Positions 18,679-29,459 of a DNA stretch of 64,000 nt are shown here, in pieces. The notes beneath the pieces were generated by a model that made no database searches, was not told where the DNA came from, and worked only from the letters and a program-made list of their open reading frames with translations. Source of the DNA: Agapetus fuscipes (Eukaryota; Arthropoda; Insecta; Trichoptera; Glossosomatidae); contig OX637339.1 in assembly GCA_951799405.1 (NCBI GenBank), positions 13,950,001 through 14,014,000 on the forward strand, given 5' to 3'. Position 1 is the first letter of the stretch. Each line of letters begins with the position of its first letter. A program made the position numbers and the translations under genes.

Positions 18679-18879
18679 TAAGTGCATCAATGTTGATAGA
18701 AATTGATGTTGTTTTCCAAATGCTCATCAGTGATTTGTGATCTCATTTGAGATTTAATGTGTTTCATTCGACTTTATTTAAGTGTTTCCAAATAGCGAAA
18801 TCATTGATAACGTTTGTGAAATGCAGGATATTTTTCCTTGTCCAAATATGTTTTATAAAACTCTTCCAAACAAACCTGA

Positions 18880-19527
18880 TTAAATTTCTCCTTCAAGTGT
18901 GTTACAACACATTTCACAATGTTCCATTTGTAACATTCCTGGCAGTAAGTTCACGTCTATGGAAAATGGCGTTGCAAATGTAGCAAAAAGCACACAATGC
19001 TTTTTAAAATCTTGAAATCGGTCTTCAAATTCCAGGTTCAAGTCAGCTATCAATGAAGCGTATTTATCCGCTGCCATTTGTGTGGCGTCTGTCTGCAATA
19101 ACAATGTAGGAAAGTGAGTGAAGAGTTTTGTCCTTAACTGTTGTTCCTAAAGCAGATGTTTCATTTGGAATGTGGAAATAAGATACATGTTATGAATTAG
19201 CTGATCTTTCCCTTGTAGACGAGTATTAACAACATTTAGGCGGCTAACTATATCAACCAGAAATGCAAAGTCGCTAATCCACTCCTTGTCTTCAAATTCG
19301 GGGATACTTTTTGACTTGCTTGCGAAGAATGATTGTATTTCTTGCTTCAAATCAAACACTCTTTTCAACATTTTGGCACGGGTCAGCCATCTTACTTCTG
19401 CATTAAATGTAACGTCATTATACTCTGAATCCAAAGACTTGAGAAACTCTTGGAACTGGCGGTGATTCAACCCCTTTGACTTAATAAAGTTTGCTGTGTT
19501 GATGACCACCTTCATGACATGATCCAT
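18880..19527 (-). pseudogene. hAT-like transposase (GTF2IRD2/FAM200 type), fragment
   Basis: FIKSKGLNHRQFQEFL, LDSEYNDVTFNAEVRWL and DFAFLVDIVSRLNVVNTRL are core blocks of hAT-derived proteins of the GTF2IRD2/FAM200 kind; FEDRFQDFKKH continues it to about 18880 after a frame change near 19105-19147. A LINE fragment abuts its upstream end. A 170-bp piece recurs at 47715-47890. Confidence 0.78.
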
Positions 19528-19557
19528 TTTAAGGGCAGTCCTGATGATTATTTATCC

Positions 19558-19860
19558 TCATATACACTTTTGTGTCAGCATACAGTAAGCATTTCGCGTG
19601 TTGAAATAATGTACGTAATGTACAATATCATACACATATGCGTTAAATAACATAGGACCTAGGTGGGAACCCTGAGGAACACCAGAGGGAATTGTTAAGT
19701 AATTGGACCTACAGCCACCGACGACTACCGCTTGAGAACGCCTAGTTAAGTATGAGGAGAACCACTGCAAAAGATTGCCGTGTACTCCGAGTGAATGCAA
19801 TTTCTGTATTAACACACCATGATTGACTCTGTCAAACGCCTTAGAGTATTCCGTGTACAC
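19558..19860 (-). pseudogene. Jockey/I-type LINE reverse transcriptase fragment
   Basis: TEYSKAFDRVNHGVLIQKL, WFSSYLTRRSQ and SGVPQGSHLGPMLFN are RT motifs of Jockey-related LINEs. About 100 codons remain; the YADD box is absent. Confidence 0.82.
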
Positions 19861-20439
19861 AACATCAATCGTAATAGTAGCAACCCGCGAGAAAGACTTT
19901 TACATGCTTTTAAAGTATCTTCTAGTTCCTCTTGAAGACTTCTATTTGATCTTGCAGCAGCACTTAAATTTATATCTCTGCAATCATTGAAAGAGGTAAA
20001 TTATCCTCGTTTGCCAAGTTTGACGACTACTGCCGCTCGATCTCGTCAATGTCAGGCGAGATCTCGTCATTTTATGCTTCGAGATTGATCTCGAAAAATG
20101 AGGCGAGATCTAAGAAGATCGGGATCTCGCGAGATCACCCCCGTCCAGGGCTGTAGCTAGAGTCAAATTTGAGGTAGGGCAGCATTGGTTACAGGTAGGG
20201 CGGAAGTAAAAAAAAAATCATAATATCTGCCCTCGAAGCACGGGCTCCTAAATCAATCACCATGTAGGTACATCACTGACCTCTAGTGATGTACATGGTG
20301 ATTTTTCATTTTCCCACAAAATAATAAAATAATGAGAATTTTGAAAAAAAATCACGTACAAATTATTTGGTTAGCCAAAACTATTTAAAAAAAAAAATAT
20401 TTTTAAAAAATCTCTCCATTAACATAATATGAAAAATGT

Positions 20440-20527
20440 ATAAAAATGTACAAACATAATATTTAGATAAGTGTTATACTTAACTTATAGCCTATAAGTC
20501 ATATACTTTCACTTATCTTGTCAACAT
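20440..20527. repeat. Inverted copy of 21121-21205
   Basis: About 85-95 bp (ending CACTTATCTTGTCAACAT) recurs in reverse at 21121-21205 with very few changes. The unit is itself roughly palindromic, suggesting a small foldback element inserted twice. Confidence 0.65.
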
Positions 20528-20597
20528 AATAATAAAAATATTTAAAACAGCTGAATTTTACAATTCCCCATGTTATTAAAAATGCGAAGAACTTCCT

Positions 20598-20770
20598 TCA
20601 GATCAACTGATTTTGTTTTTTTTTCTCAAAGGCTAGAAATACCATGCCAGCCATTCTCTCGTGACCCATTGACAGTCTTTGAGGCCTATTGATTGCAGTT
20701 AAAGTTGAAAACGTAGATTCACACACTGCAGTGCTACATCCTATGGTCGCCACAGATGCAAAAAGTTCAT
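20598..20770 (-). pseudogene. hAT dimerisation domain (hATC)
   Basis: ELFASVATIGCSTAVCESTF followed by RLSMGHERMAG is the hATC signature. The upstream part of the same protein (LQVLYRQREAFKDTY) resumes at about 21987-22110 beyond the nested insertion. Confidence 0.75.
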
Positions 20771-20771
20771 A

Positions 20772-21986
20772 TTGCACCCCCGCTAAAAGACTGTCACAAC
20801 TCAAAAAATGTAGTTTTTCAATAAACGGCAAAAACGTCGGAAGAGAATCTCAATTTTACGTTTTTAAGGTTTATCTCAGAAATGAGTAAAAATTTCGTAC
20901 AACTTCTAATGACATGTTTTATTTCTTATTCAATGACAAATCTTTTTCATGTTTTAAATTGGGAAAATATCCACAAAATGTGAGGAAAATTTGGAGTTAT
21001 GACGGTTTTCAGAAAGAAAAGTATGACATAATTTTGAGTTGAGCCTTTATTTAAATCGAATATCGGAACAAAAAAATAGATTTTCTAAAAGATTAATGCG
21101 TTTTTTAAATATTTTTAGTACTATGTTGACAAGATAAGTGAAAGTATATGACTTATAGGCTATAAGTTAAGTATAACACTTATCTAAATATTATGTTTAT
21201 ACATTTTTACAAATTATTATAAAAATCAGCGTCACAATGAGGAATGAACTCAATGAAGATGACGACGATGATCTTGATGATAATGAGCTCGATGCTGAAG
21301 ACGTAAAGTTATAATTTGGATCTTTGATGGAATCATCAGAATCGTATTAACAAGATCAGTTAAAGAATTATCTTTGTTAATTCCAGATGTACTTGATTCT
21401 GGGTTTATAATTGAAAAACTGACGGGCGCAGTCACATCAGTGAAGATTTCAGCAGCTAAAACAATATAAAATAACGTTTCATTTAAGGTGTTTGCACAAA
21501 AATTAGGTTTTTTTGGTAGTTATAATAATATAATAAATTAAAAACATACCTGTAAATGCAAGAGTTGTGGACACTAAAACAGACACTCTTCGTATTGTGA
21601 CGGTTTATTAGACACAATTTAAGTTATTCACAAAAATGTTTATCAAAAAAGGGCACAAAAAAAAACAGTGACTGTCTACAAGCCAAACAAAATACGTTTT
21701 AGAACGAAGTTAGTCACATAAAACGTCACATCTCAAAAAATGACGTTTTACCAAAAACACTGTGTCCGTCCGCCCCGTACTAAGTCAGAAGTGACACTGT
21801 ATGTGACGCAACCAATGAACATTTCACTAATCATAAAGAGACACACGACGCCATATCTTGGTGAGCTTAAGAGATAATATTATGATTTTTTTTGAGGTAA
21901 TAGATTATGATACTGTACATCCATTCCCATAAAAAGTGGAATTTTCAGGATTTTTGAGTTGTGACAGTCTTTTAGCGGGGGTGCGA
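20772..21986. mobile_element. Nested TIR element inside the hAT
   Basis: Inverted ends GCACCCCCGCTAAAAGACTG... (left) and ...CAGTCTTTTAGCGGGGGTGC (right) bound about 1.2 kb; a TAT/TA repeat at the junctions is the likely target duplication. It has no recognisable transposase. Confidence 0.6.
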
Positions 21987-22599
21987 TATGTATCTTTGAA
22001 CGCCTCTCGTTGCCTGTACAAAACTTGCAATGGATTTGCCATTTTATCCTCGTTACGACTCAAGTAAGCTTCTACCACACTAACCTCTTCTCTTGATGGA
22101 ATGTTCAGATTTGAAAAAATAGTTAAAATTGTAAATTGAACATGCCAAATTGTTTTAATTAAGTATTAATTTTTTCCAGGCCAAATGTCCAGACCAGCGT
22201 TGTTCGAGGAGTCGGCCAATCCTTTTCCCACCATATAAGCCAGCTATTTTGCCATGATGAAAGAATTCATGTAACATGATGCATTGGTCAAAAAATAAAC
22301 GAATGAAAGTCATTTCTCAGATAGTTCTGATGACTATTAAGTGCAAGCGATGGTTATAGCAGTGAACGTAAGGAATTTTTCGGCCCAATTTATTTTCTAT
22401 TCTAGTCGCAACTCCTTAACTTTCCCACTCACATTTTTTTATCTCAGACTATGAACAAACAATTTAATTATAATAATTTGTCTTAGTTTTTGGTATTTTG
22501 AAGGTAGGGCATTGTGATTTCAAGGTAGGGCATTGCCCCACAATGCCCCCCCCTAGCTACGGCCGTGCCCCCGTCTCATCTACATTCTGGTTGGATCGT

Positions 22600-22960
22600 A
22601 GTTGATTTTTGGCAGTTCTTTTTCCAGGATATTCTTGTCTTTAGTAAAATCTCTTGCAAGGTTCGCAGATGAGATTGAGAAACTTTCTTATCCAAATTCG
22701 GCCTGCCGTCTTTTTGCCCACATTGAATTGATGTCAAATTTTATTTTTTAAAGCAAGTTTGAACGCCAAAGTACGTATATCTGAAGCTCGTAGTCTGTAA
22801 AATCTACTAACCATAATTGCACAGTTAGCAACGAGCTCCTTTTCCATTTCTGGGGGTCCCCCCGTCTTTGACCTTAGCTGTGCTACTGTGCATTGAAAGT
22901 ACCGTTACAATGTTGATTTTGGAACCGAAAAAACTTTGGACGCTTTGAGATAGCCCATTT
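22600..22960 (-). pseudogene. Pogo/CENP-B-like helix-turn-helix remnant
   Basis: In one minus frame EKELVANCAIMVSRFYRLRA, DIRTLAFKLALKNKI and AGRIWIRKFL match the CENP-B/pogo N-terminal DNA-binding repeats. Stops break the frame and the DDE part is absent; the hAT inserts just downstream. Confidence 0.5.
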
Positions 22961-23138
22961 CTATGCGCGAGCCATTTGATCGGCATCCCATTTCTTGCGT
23001 CTTTTTTTTTCATTGCTGGTGCTCATCTGAAATTAAAATAAAACTGAAATAAACATATCTTACAGTTTGCAAATAAAAAAGGTAAGTCATTGTAGGACAA
23101 TTTGTGGTTTCACAATAAACAATAACATACCTATTTCT

Positions 23139-24127
23139 TTATTTATTCTTTATGGTTGTTTTCTTGAGCCACTCGACAAGCGAGGTGTGCAGCTTAACAT
23201 TCGGGAATCCAAAGCACTTCCACAACCCAGAGAGCTCTAGGTTCATTTGGATTTTGATGTTGTCAGTTTCTGTGTGATTGAATGTAGAGACTGACTTACT
23301 ATTGGCAAGTGGCCCCAGCTCTCCCAAAAGGAAGTTTCTGTATGTTGTGTTGTGCTCGCAGTTGCGTAGGTATGAGGCAGTTGATAGGGCTGGTAGTAAC
23401 TTGAGTATCTTATAAGCAGATGATCCATATATATCTAAAGTTCTTCGACACGTCTCAATAACATCTACAGCAAAGTTATAGAAGTCCTCACCAGGATACT
23501 TCTCCTTTCCCCAGAGAGCATACATTAAAACTGAGAACCATCCATTAATTGCATCTCTCCAGGCACAGATGTGAGCATGGGTTACAATAAAAGGTGTTTT
23601 GTCGTCTAAATTCCTAAATACCAAATACAGGTCAGGTAGGCTTCCATACAGATAAATTGGAACTTGCAACTCCGGATCATCCTTTTTGTAGAGCATGATA
23701 ACTTAAACCATGAATCCAACTCGACCTTGCAGTTGTAAACATCTCGGATGTATGATGGTATCTCCGGGGTTAGCTTGGTAGATTGAAATCCAGAGTAATC
23801 TTCATGTTGAGAGATGTTAGTGGCGATTATTGCAACATTTATATGGTGGTTAAGGGAACCATCATGATTCCTGGTAGAGAGTCTTCTATGTGATGAGAGC
23901 ACCCAAGGTAAGAAACCTTCGGAATTGGAGAGAAGTAGCTTCCCCTTCTTGACTCGCTTGAGAAGCGCTGCATGATGTGGATGAAGTGCACGAGGGTTGT
24001 CTTTAAAAGTGAGCATGTACTCAATCTCTGTTGTTGTTAACGCTGATGATAGATGTCGATCCACACGATAGATTTTCTCATGTGCGATCTTCTCAATGTC
24101 TAGTTCACCCAAGTCGACTTCGTCCAT
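23139..24127 (-). pseudogene. Endogenous negative-strand RNA virus polymerase (L) N-terminus
   Basis: Two overlapping frames (24127-23606 and 23696-23139) look like one L gene N-terminus with a frameshift near 23650-23690. Landmarks are RHLSSAL, LNHHINVA and LSGLWKCFGFPNV, the last resembling the conserved N-terminal block of mononegavirus L. The ATG at 24127 sits in a strong context (ACCATGGA). About 300 residues remain of some 2,000, with no RdRp core. The order glycoprotein then L matches mononegavirus gene order; the family cannot be fixed. Confidence 0.68.
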
Positions 24128-24195
24128 GGTTATGATCGAGTTTTTTATCGGATATGTTTTTATTAAGATGTGATTTACATTGACTAAGCAGACTA
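24128..24195 (-). promoter_or_regulatory. Viral glycoprotein-L gene junction
   Basis: About 68 bp between the glycoprotein stop and the L start contains TTAATAAAAA, like a mononegavirus gene-end/poly(U) tract. Its presence implies a genomic, antigenomic or read-through RNA was copied rather than a single mRNA. Confidence 0.4.
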
Positions 24196-25014
24196 TGAGT
24201 TTCTTCCAATCATCTGCCTCCTGTACTCAAGGAGGTCAATGTCTCTGCTTCTTGTGTTGGGCGAAGGTGCAAGTAGATGCTTTAATAGTTTTCTGAGAAG
24301 ATACCCATACACCAGAGTTGAGGCAAGTGTATTGAATAGGAGTATAATGTGTGTAGAGGGGTGATTGAGTGCATCTCTAATTGCAGAAATTTGCTGTTAA
24401 TGGGTGTTTCCAATGCTTTTAGAGTTGCCATTAATCCCTCTTGGAGCTCTGACTCCGTTTCCACTGGAGGTGTGCTGTCCCATGCATCCTCAGAGTATGT
24501 GTCAGCGATAACTGATGCTTTGCTAACTGGTATTATAACAATCTTGTTACCAACAATCAATGAGACCTTATGATTTGCGTAGTAGGTCAGTACTGTTTTC
24601 CCCTCGAAGAAGCTATTTATTTCGCGTATGAAAGAATGTTGTATTTCCTATTTTTAGAGATGCTGAGAGTGAGCTGACTTCCTGGAGATAACAGGTCATT
24701 GTTAATGCAACACTATGTGATCCCATGCATACAATGTTGTCTGTAAGATTCCTTATTGATGTACATAATCCCTTGAATGGATTCATTAAGCTATATGTCC
24801 CTATCTCAAAGCCCTGGGTTGATTGAATAAAATTGATCTTGGCTGATAGCTCAGATTCAAGGCTTGTTGCTAGAGATTTCACAGAGTATGTAATCTCTGG
24901 TAGTGGAGTTGCTGTTGTTACTTCTATCTCCAATCCAGAAGGGGTTGTTATAGAGTATCTGTTATGCCCTAGTGATGTTATCTTGGTCATGTCATGAGTT
25001 TCGGCCAGATCTGC
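24196..25014 (-). pseudogene. Endogenous viral glycoprotein-like gene, upstream of L
   Basis: An open stretch (24990-24613) and a second (24560-24282) are separated by a frame break near 24610; another break near 24340 leads to a hydrophobic segment and a short basic tail ending at a TAG near 24196. Position directly before L, ectodomain-like composition with spaced cysteines and a C-terminal membrane segment suggest an envelope glycoprotein. No family signature was recognised, so identity rests mainly on gene order. Confidence 0.5.
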
Positions 25015-25066
25015 AATATTTATAATGCTTGCCCTCCTTTCTGAATTCAGACCATTGATTAGAAAA
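25015..25066 (-). pseudogene. P-type transposase exon 5' end
   Basis: After an AAAATTAG acceptor the frame reads KLSVAYFLINGLNSERRA, the same start as the RNase H-like exon at 40714-41066. It continues in frame into the viral glycoprotein-like sequence. Confidence 0.6.
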
Positions 25067-25149
25067 TAGGCTACAGAAAGCTTCTAATTTTCATTAATGC
25101 ACACCAAAAGTAATTACATATTATGTCTCTTTTGCCCTATTTTCACTAT

Positions 25150-26254
25150 CATTGTCAATTTCTATGCCCATATTCACGAGGCCCATATCTTTTTTTACGT
25201 AATGTGAATATATTTTAGATTTTATTATCATCGTCTTGCAATTTTGCCAGTTTATAATCATAAAAGTTGGCAATGGCCTCATTTCTCGCAATTTTAGATT
25301 CAAGCACCTCTTCTTCCAGTTCACTCCGTTTTTTTCCCAAGTTTGGAATTCACTGGCGTCCTGAGCGAAGAAGGTGTCCAGGTTTTCTATTTTGATGCTG
25401 TCTCAGCCACGTGTGGTTCCCCAATGGGGAGTACTTGTAGGGGGATGACACATCTAAAGCTGGAGCTGAGCTACTAGTACAGGGTGTTATAATTACAAGA
25501 TTATTATTGAAATTATTTAATTTGTTATTATAATTAAAGAAACTCATCCCCAGAACCAGCCCGAGAACCACTCTGGATTAAATCAAAAGTAATTGTTTTA
25601 TTCTTAGACAATGAACTGTACGAAAGAAAACCACTGCACTTCTCACATCGCAATCATTAAATGCCAAATTAAATCAAAGAGAATTCCCGCGCTTATTATA
25701 AAAGTTTACTATTTCAGTTAAAAGATGCATATTGAAGATTTCGTTGATTAAGATTCTGTCAATTGAAAAATTATAATTGGAATTCAGAGAATCATAACAC
25801 ATGTGTATCGACTGCCGGCTTAAATCAAAGTCCATCCCATCCAATGTCAGGGGTACATCCCCCCCCCTTCCCTCTGAGGTTCAGACATATCTGGTTCCCC
25901 AATGGCGAGTGCTTGTAGGGGATGGGATGCGTTATCCCCACCCAGGATGTCTACATATAAAGCTAGAGCAGAGCCACTGGTACAGGGTACTTCAAAGTTA
26001 GAATCAATATCGTTCGTCAGCCCAAAACAACTCAGCTCTATCATGGATATCACCTTATCCATGATGGGATCATCTTGGATCGTTGATGGTCCGCCTCCTG
26101 TTTTTCTAGCATTGCCTTGTATGGCTGTGGCTCTCTTCCTTGCAGCCTTCTCCAGCTTGTCCTCTTCACCTGCAGCTGGGGCACGTGTCTGGGCTGGGTG
26201 TTTATGGCATAAAATGATGTAGTGATGCGCTACCACGCCGTTTCTTTGGATCAA
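25150..26254 (-). pseudogene. Harbinger-associated Myb/SANT-like protein, copy 1
   Basis: Minus-strand frames show KTGGGPSTIQDDPIMDKVIS, CTSGSA repeats and, downstream, a coiled-coil end (KRSELEEEVLESKIARNEAI). This arrangement is typical of Myb/SANT-like accessory proteins of PIF/Harbinger transposons. Broken into at least three frames. Confidence 0.55.
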
Positions 26255-26471
26255 TTTGACACCATGTCAGTTTTTTTTGATACACGGTCTGGTGCTGTTA
26301 CAAAAGATTATTTTCTTTTAGTTTTACGAAAATTAAAAAAATAAACTTTTTTTTTTCGTTGTGCAATTTGCAAGCATTTGCATTTTCAGGCAAATCAGGT
26401 GATACGCTTGATTAGAGATGTGATACCAACTTTATTATGATCTTTTTAGTGAATCAAGGTGTGATATTTTT

Positions 26472-27320
26472 TTAAAGCATGTCGGTGGTCTGTGGATATA
26501 TCAAGTCTTTGATTACAGTAACATATTTCTTGGGGTCGTCCTCCTCACGGTAGGGAATGAATCCAACTGCCCAGCGCCTAGATCGTTCAGACATCTTAGT
26601 CTGTGTTTTTTTCCCCTCTTGTGCTGACATAAGATTGCTGTTTAAAAATGTATTTGCAATGTTTTTCAGCTTCTTTTGGACACTCAAATGCCAATTGTTA
26701 ATGTCAGATGCTGCTTCTATAAACTTGTTGACATGTTCATTATTTTGACGCTCGTAAACTGGAGCATTGTTGAGCCAAAGGAGTATATGCTCATGTGGGG
26801 AACCTCGTACTTGAAATTCAACTCTTTTATAACTATCAAGTACGAAGAGTTCCTCAAATGGACTATGTTGGTTTTGTAGCCATTTCATGAAATTGTAGAC
26901 TTTTCCATCACAATACCTTGCGCAAGTAACTGGATCATCCCTGATGAGTTCATTTTTTTGTCCATAATCTATAAAAATGGCTTCACTCACTGTTATTTTT
27001 TTTTAAAACCAGTTTTGCCAAAAGTTTGGTCCAAGATGCTTCTGCATACAATAAAGTAAGAAAAATGGTAGTATTGCCCAATTGCCTACTTATTGGCATA
27101 GTTTTTTCTTAATGATAAAAGAAAAACAGCTTTGTTTTCGATTACGTGAGTATTTATTTTTATATACCACAGTTTTTTCTTTTCCAATAAGATGGTGATG
27201 AACGCACATGATCCAAAACTTTAAATCCGTCATCATGTTGAATGAGTTTATCAAGTTTTCTGTTATTTGCAATGTCTCCATTAGTCATATTGGCCGTGTT
27301 TGTTGTTTTTTCGCATTAAT
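26472..27320 (-). pseudogene. Helitron Rep region
   Basis: DDPVTCARYCDGKVYNFM and VEFQVRGSPHEHILLWL are the Helitron Rep (HUH) blocks, with the HxH-type motif as HEH. Upstream VLDHVRSSPSYW belongs to the same protein but is split by a 60-bp Penelope-end insertion. With 29460-30040 and 34666-35000 it forms one Helitron gene in correct order. Confidence 0.82.
27111..27170 (-). mobile_element. 60-bp Penelope 3'-end micro-insertion
   Basis: Nearly identical to 5752-5808 (TGATAAAAGAAAAACAG..., ATTACGTGAGTAT...). Flanked by an 11-bp target duplication, AGTTTTTTCTT (27100-27110 and 27171-27181). Confidence 0.8.
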
Positions 27321-27608
27321 GCGACAAGCCCGTTCAAGTTTATCTCTGCAGCATAACAAACTCTTGTAGACTGTAATGCAGTTTCTTAGTTACCATCCAC
27401 CAGATGGGGTTCCTGTAAAATTAGTAAAATCATTATCACCTCGGCTACTCGAGTCGGTGGGACAGAGTCAGGACTCGGTCATCCCAGATTGGCAAATAGG
27501 TGATATCTTAATACCTAACAAGGCAGGGTAGAACTAAATATCAATAAAAGGCCAGATGTTAACCACAAGCAAATATATTATACGAATAGGATTAAGTTTA
27601 AAAAAATT

Positions 27609-27718
27609 GTCAACGACGTTAGCCATGTTGAAAGCACCGGTTCCCATAGATCACCGAAGTTAAGCAACATTGGGCGTGGTCAGTGCTTGGATGGGTAACC
27701 GCGTGTCGTTGGCATCTT
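27609..27718 (+). repeat. 5S rRNA-like head of a composite SINE
   Basis: Reads like 5S rRNA from GTCAACGAC through CACCGAAGTTAAGCAACA, GTGGTCAGTGCTTGGATGGG and CGCGTGTCGTTGGCATCTT, so the internal control boxes are kept. About 15 nt (the GACCGCCTGGGAA region) is missing, so it is not a functional 5S gene. Confidence 0.7.
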
Positions 27719-27995
27719 GGACCGGTCCGTAGTCCGTAGTGGTAACACTTCGGACTCGTAAATGGAAGGTTGTGGATTCTAATCCTGGCGGAGCACAAAA
27801 ATATACCATTTATATTTCGAATGTGCTCTTCGCTGGGTTGAAAAATTCATAAACCTTTACCAATTACCGGTCACCAAAGGTCCATCCAGCCTTACAGCAA
27901 TTGGGTCTTGCTTGAGTATTGGCGCTTTGTAGCGACGACCAAGCTCGTACACCTCTGCGGCACTACAACAAGTGTCATAGACCCCTAGAGTCTTT
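27719..27995 (+). repeat. SINE-2 (tRNA-like) directly after the 5S-like head
   Basis: GGTCCGTAGTCCGTAGTGGTAACAC, GGACTCGTAAATGGAAGG and GGTTGTGGATTCTAATCC are A- and B-box-like; the body (GAGCACAAAAATATACCATT, GGGTCTTGCTTGAG, GCGACGACCAAGC) recurs at 44770-45045 and 63850-64000. Confidence 0.75.
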
Positions 27996-28860
27996 AAAAT
28001 CTAAAAAAGGAAGGGAAGGTTACCATTATACGACTTGAATTAGACAGGTTACATGGTCAGAAAAGAAAAATATCTCACAATTTACAAGACAGCCAAAGGA
28101 TGAAAAGGGTGCGGAAGTAAGCCTAAACCTAGTTGGCCGCACTCCGCGAAGACAATGTAGGTGGGTAGTCTTCAGGGATGACGATCCAAGTTGGCAGTCA
28201 TCCGGCAAGACGGCACAGATTGTTGGTGATCCACAGTGACTACATAGCAGTTGCTGGTTGATCCTTCAGCAGCCCATGGCAGTCGCAGAGTCCAAGGCGG
28301 TCCGGGGGGGGATGACAGGAAGATGGAGATGGACGACCTCCTGAAGCGTAGGGCGGTGCAGCGCGTTCCTGGTGCACAGTCCTGATTCCTGGCACTATCT
28401 CGACCGAGGAAGCACTTCACAGCTAGACCCAGAACTCTGTGGACTCTTGGAGGTTCAAGACAACGGTGGGATCGTTGACGGGAGTCCAGGCGAAGTATTC
28501 TTTTTGGCGGTTCTCTTTTTCGCGGTACACTCCCGTGGTGATGTCACGTTGTTTTAGGCAAAAGCAGACCGAGCATCGTAAGGAGGGAATAAACGGTACT
28601 TTCCATAGAACGGGGAATATGAACTAGCTTAAAATTAGCTGGTATTGTGGAGAACCTTCTTGAATTCTTCCCGCTGCTCCGGTTATTTACAGCATCCTTT
28701 TTCTTTCAAAACAAAAGATATTTTCTTTTTCTGAATTTTTCTCTCGCGAGCTGACAAAAAGCTTCCACGATGCGTCGCTAGATGTCAGCTGTGTGTCAAT
28801 ATTTGCCCAAAAATAATGCGGGAATTTCAAAATGTTATGTGCAATGAAACTGAGCGTAAC
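27996..28860. other. No recognised gene
   Basis: A moderately GC-rich stretch (notably 28150-28450) with open frames on both strands. I recognise no domain; the composition suggests another repeat. Confidence 0.4.
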
Positions 28861-29245
28861 AGGGGTGTTTTGCCCAACCCCGCCTTTTCATAGGCTATGG
28901 CCTCGAATTCTTCCTGAAGTGCAAACAATCGTTGCCTTTGGGAGAGAGTTCCTCAGCCGGGACCAAGCAAGTAGGTGGCTGGCGAATATCACCCGTCACC
29001 CCTGCAATAAGGTGGCATGCTGGGAATAGGTTTGGAGTTAGACCAGACTTTTTGAGGAAGGGAGCACTGAAAATAAATCCATCCTCTAAAGACGGGACGA
29101 CGAGAAATGGTACTACCATGACGTTTTTTATTAAAGTTAATTGGCAAGGAGTACCTATGCTATTATGGGAGGTACAGCGCCTTTGGAATGATTTAAAATC
29201 ATGAAAAGGCGCTATATAAATTTAGAATTGTATTGTACAATCCAC
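28861..29245 (+). repeat. Retroposon-like unit ending GGCGCTATATAAAT
   Basis: The end (AAAATCATGAAAAGGCGCTATATAAATTTAGAATTGTATTGTA) has the hairpin plus GGCGCTATATAAAT of several LINE/SINE 3' tails, similar to 49240-49311. Confidence 0.45.
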
Positions 29246-29459
29246 CGTTTGGATAAAGGAGGAGGAGGGGGAAAGTTTATGATTAAATCTCTCGAACCTC
29301 TTATGAAGATTTCCTCCAAGGATGTTAACAGCATTCCAGAGTCAGAAGGCCACAAAATGCGATACTGTGAATCCTGAAGGACAGGAAAGGTCTCCCATCG
29401 GGACCATCGTAGACTTTTCTTCGATCACATCGGCGAACCTCTGACTTTACTTTCTCCAT

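Larger units (their letters stand above)
20146..22567 (-). mobile_element. hAT transposon with 8-bp target duplication
   Basis: Termini CAGGGCTGTAGCTAG and, in reverse, CACGGCCGTAGCTAG are hAT-type. Both flanks carry the same 8 bp, CCCCCGTC (20138-20145 and 22568-22575). It keeps the C-terminal dimerisation region of a transposase and is itself split by an inner element (about 20772-21986). It interrupts a pogo-like remnant. Confidence 0.8.
25015..26386 (-). repeat. Partial copy of the 9-kb unit (empty-site copy)
   Basis: Matches 40975-41110 plus 42774-44022 in unit A, without the viral/R1 insertion between them: CACTATCATT runs straight into GTCAATTTC at 25153/25154. It also lacks the CCGGATCCTAA-type extra bases found near 43238 and 55715. 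Confidence 0.85.

Noticed and set aside
27609..27718. Functional 5S rRNA gene
   Set aside because: About 15 nt of the conserved 3' half is missing and it runs straight into a SINE.
28026..28640. Host coding exon in the GC-richer stretch
   Set aside because: Open frames on both strands, no motif, no consistent splice sites.
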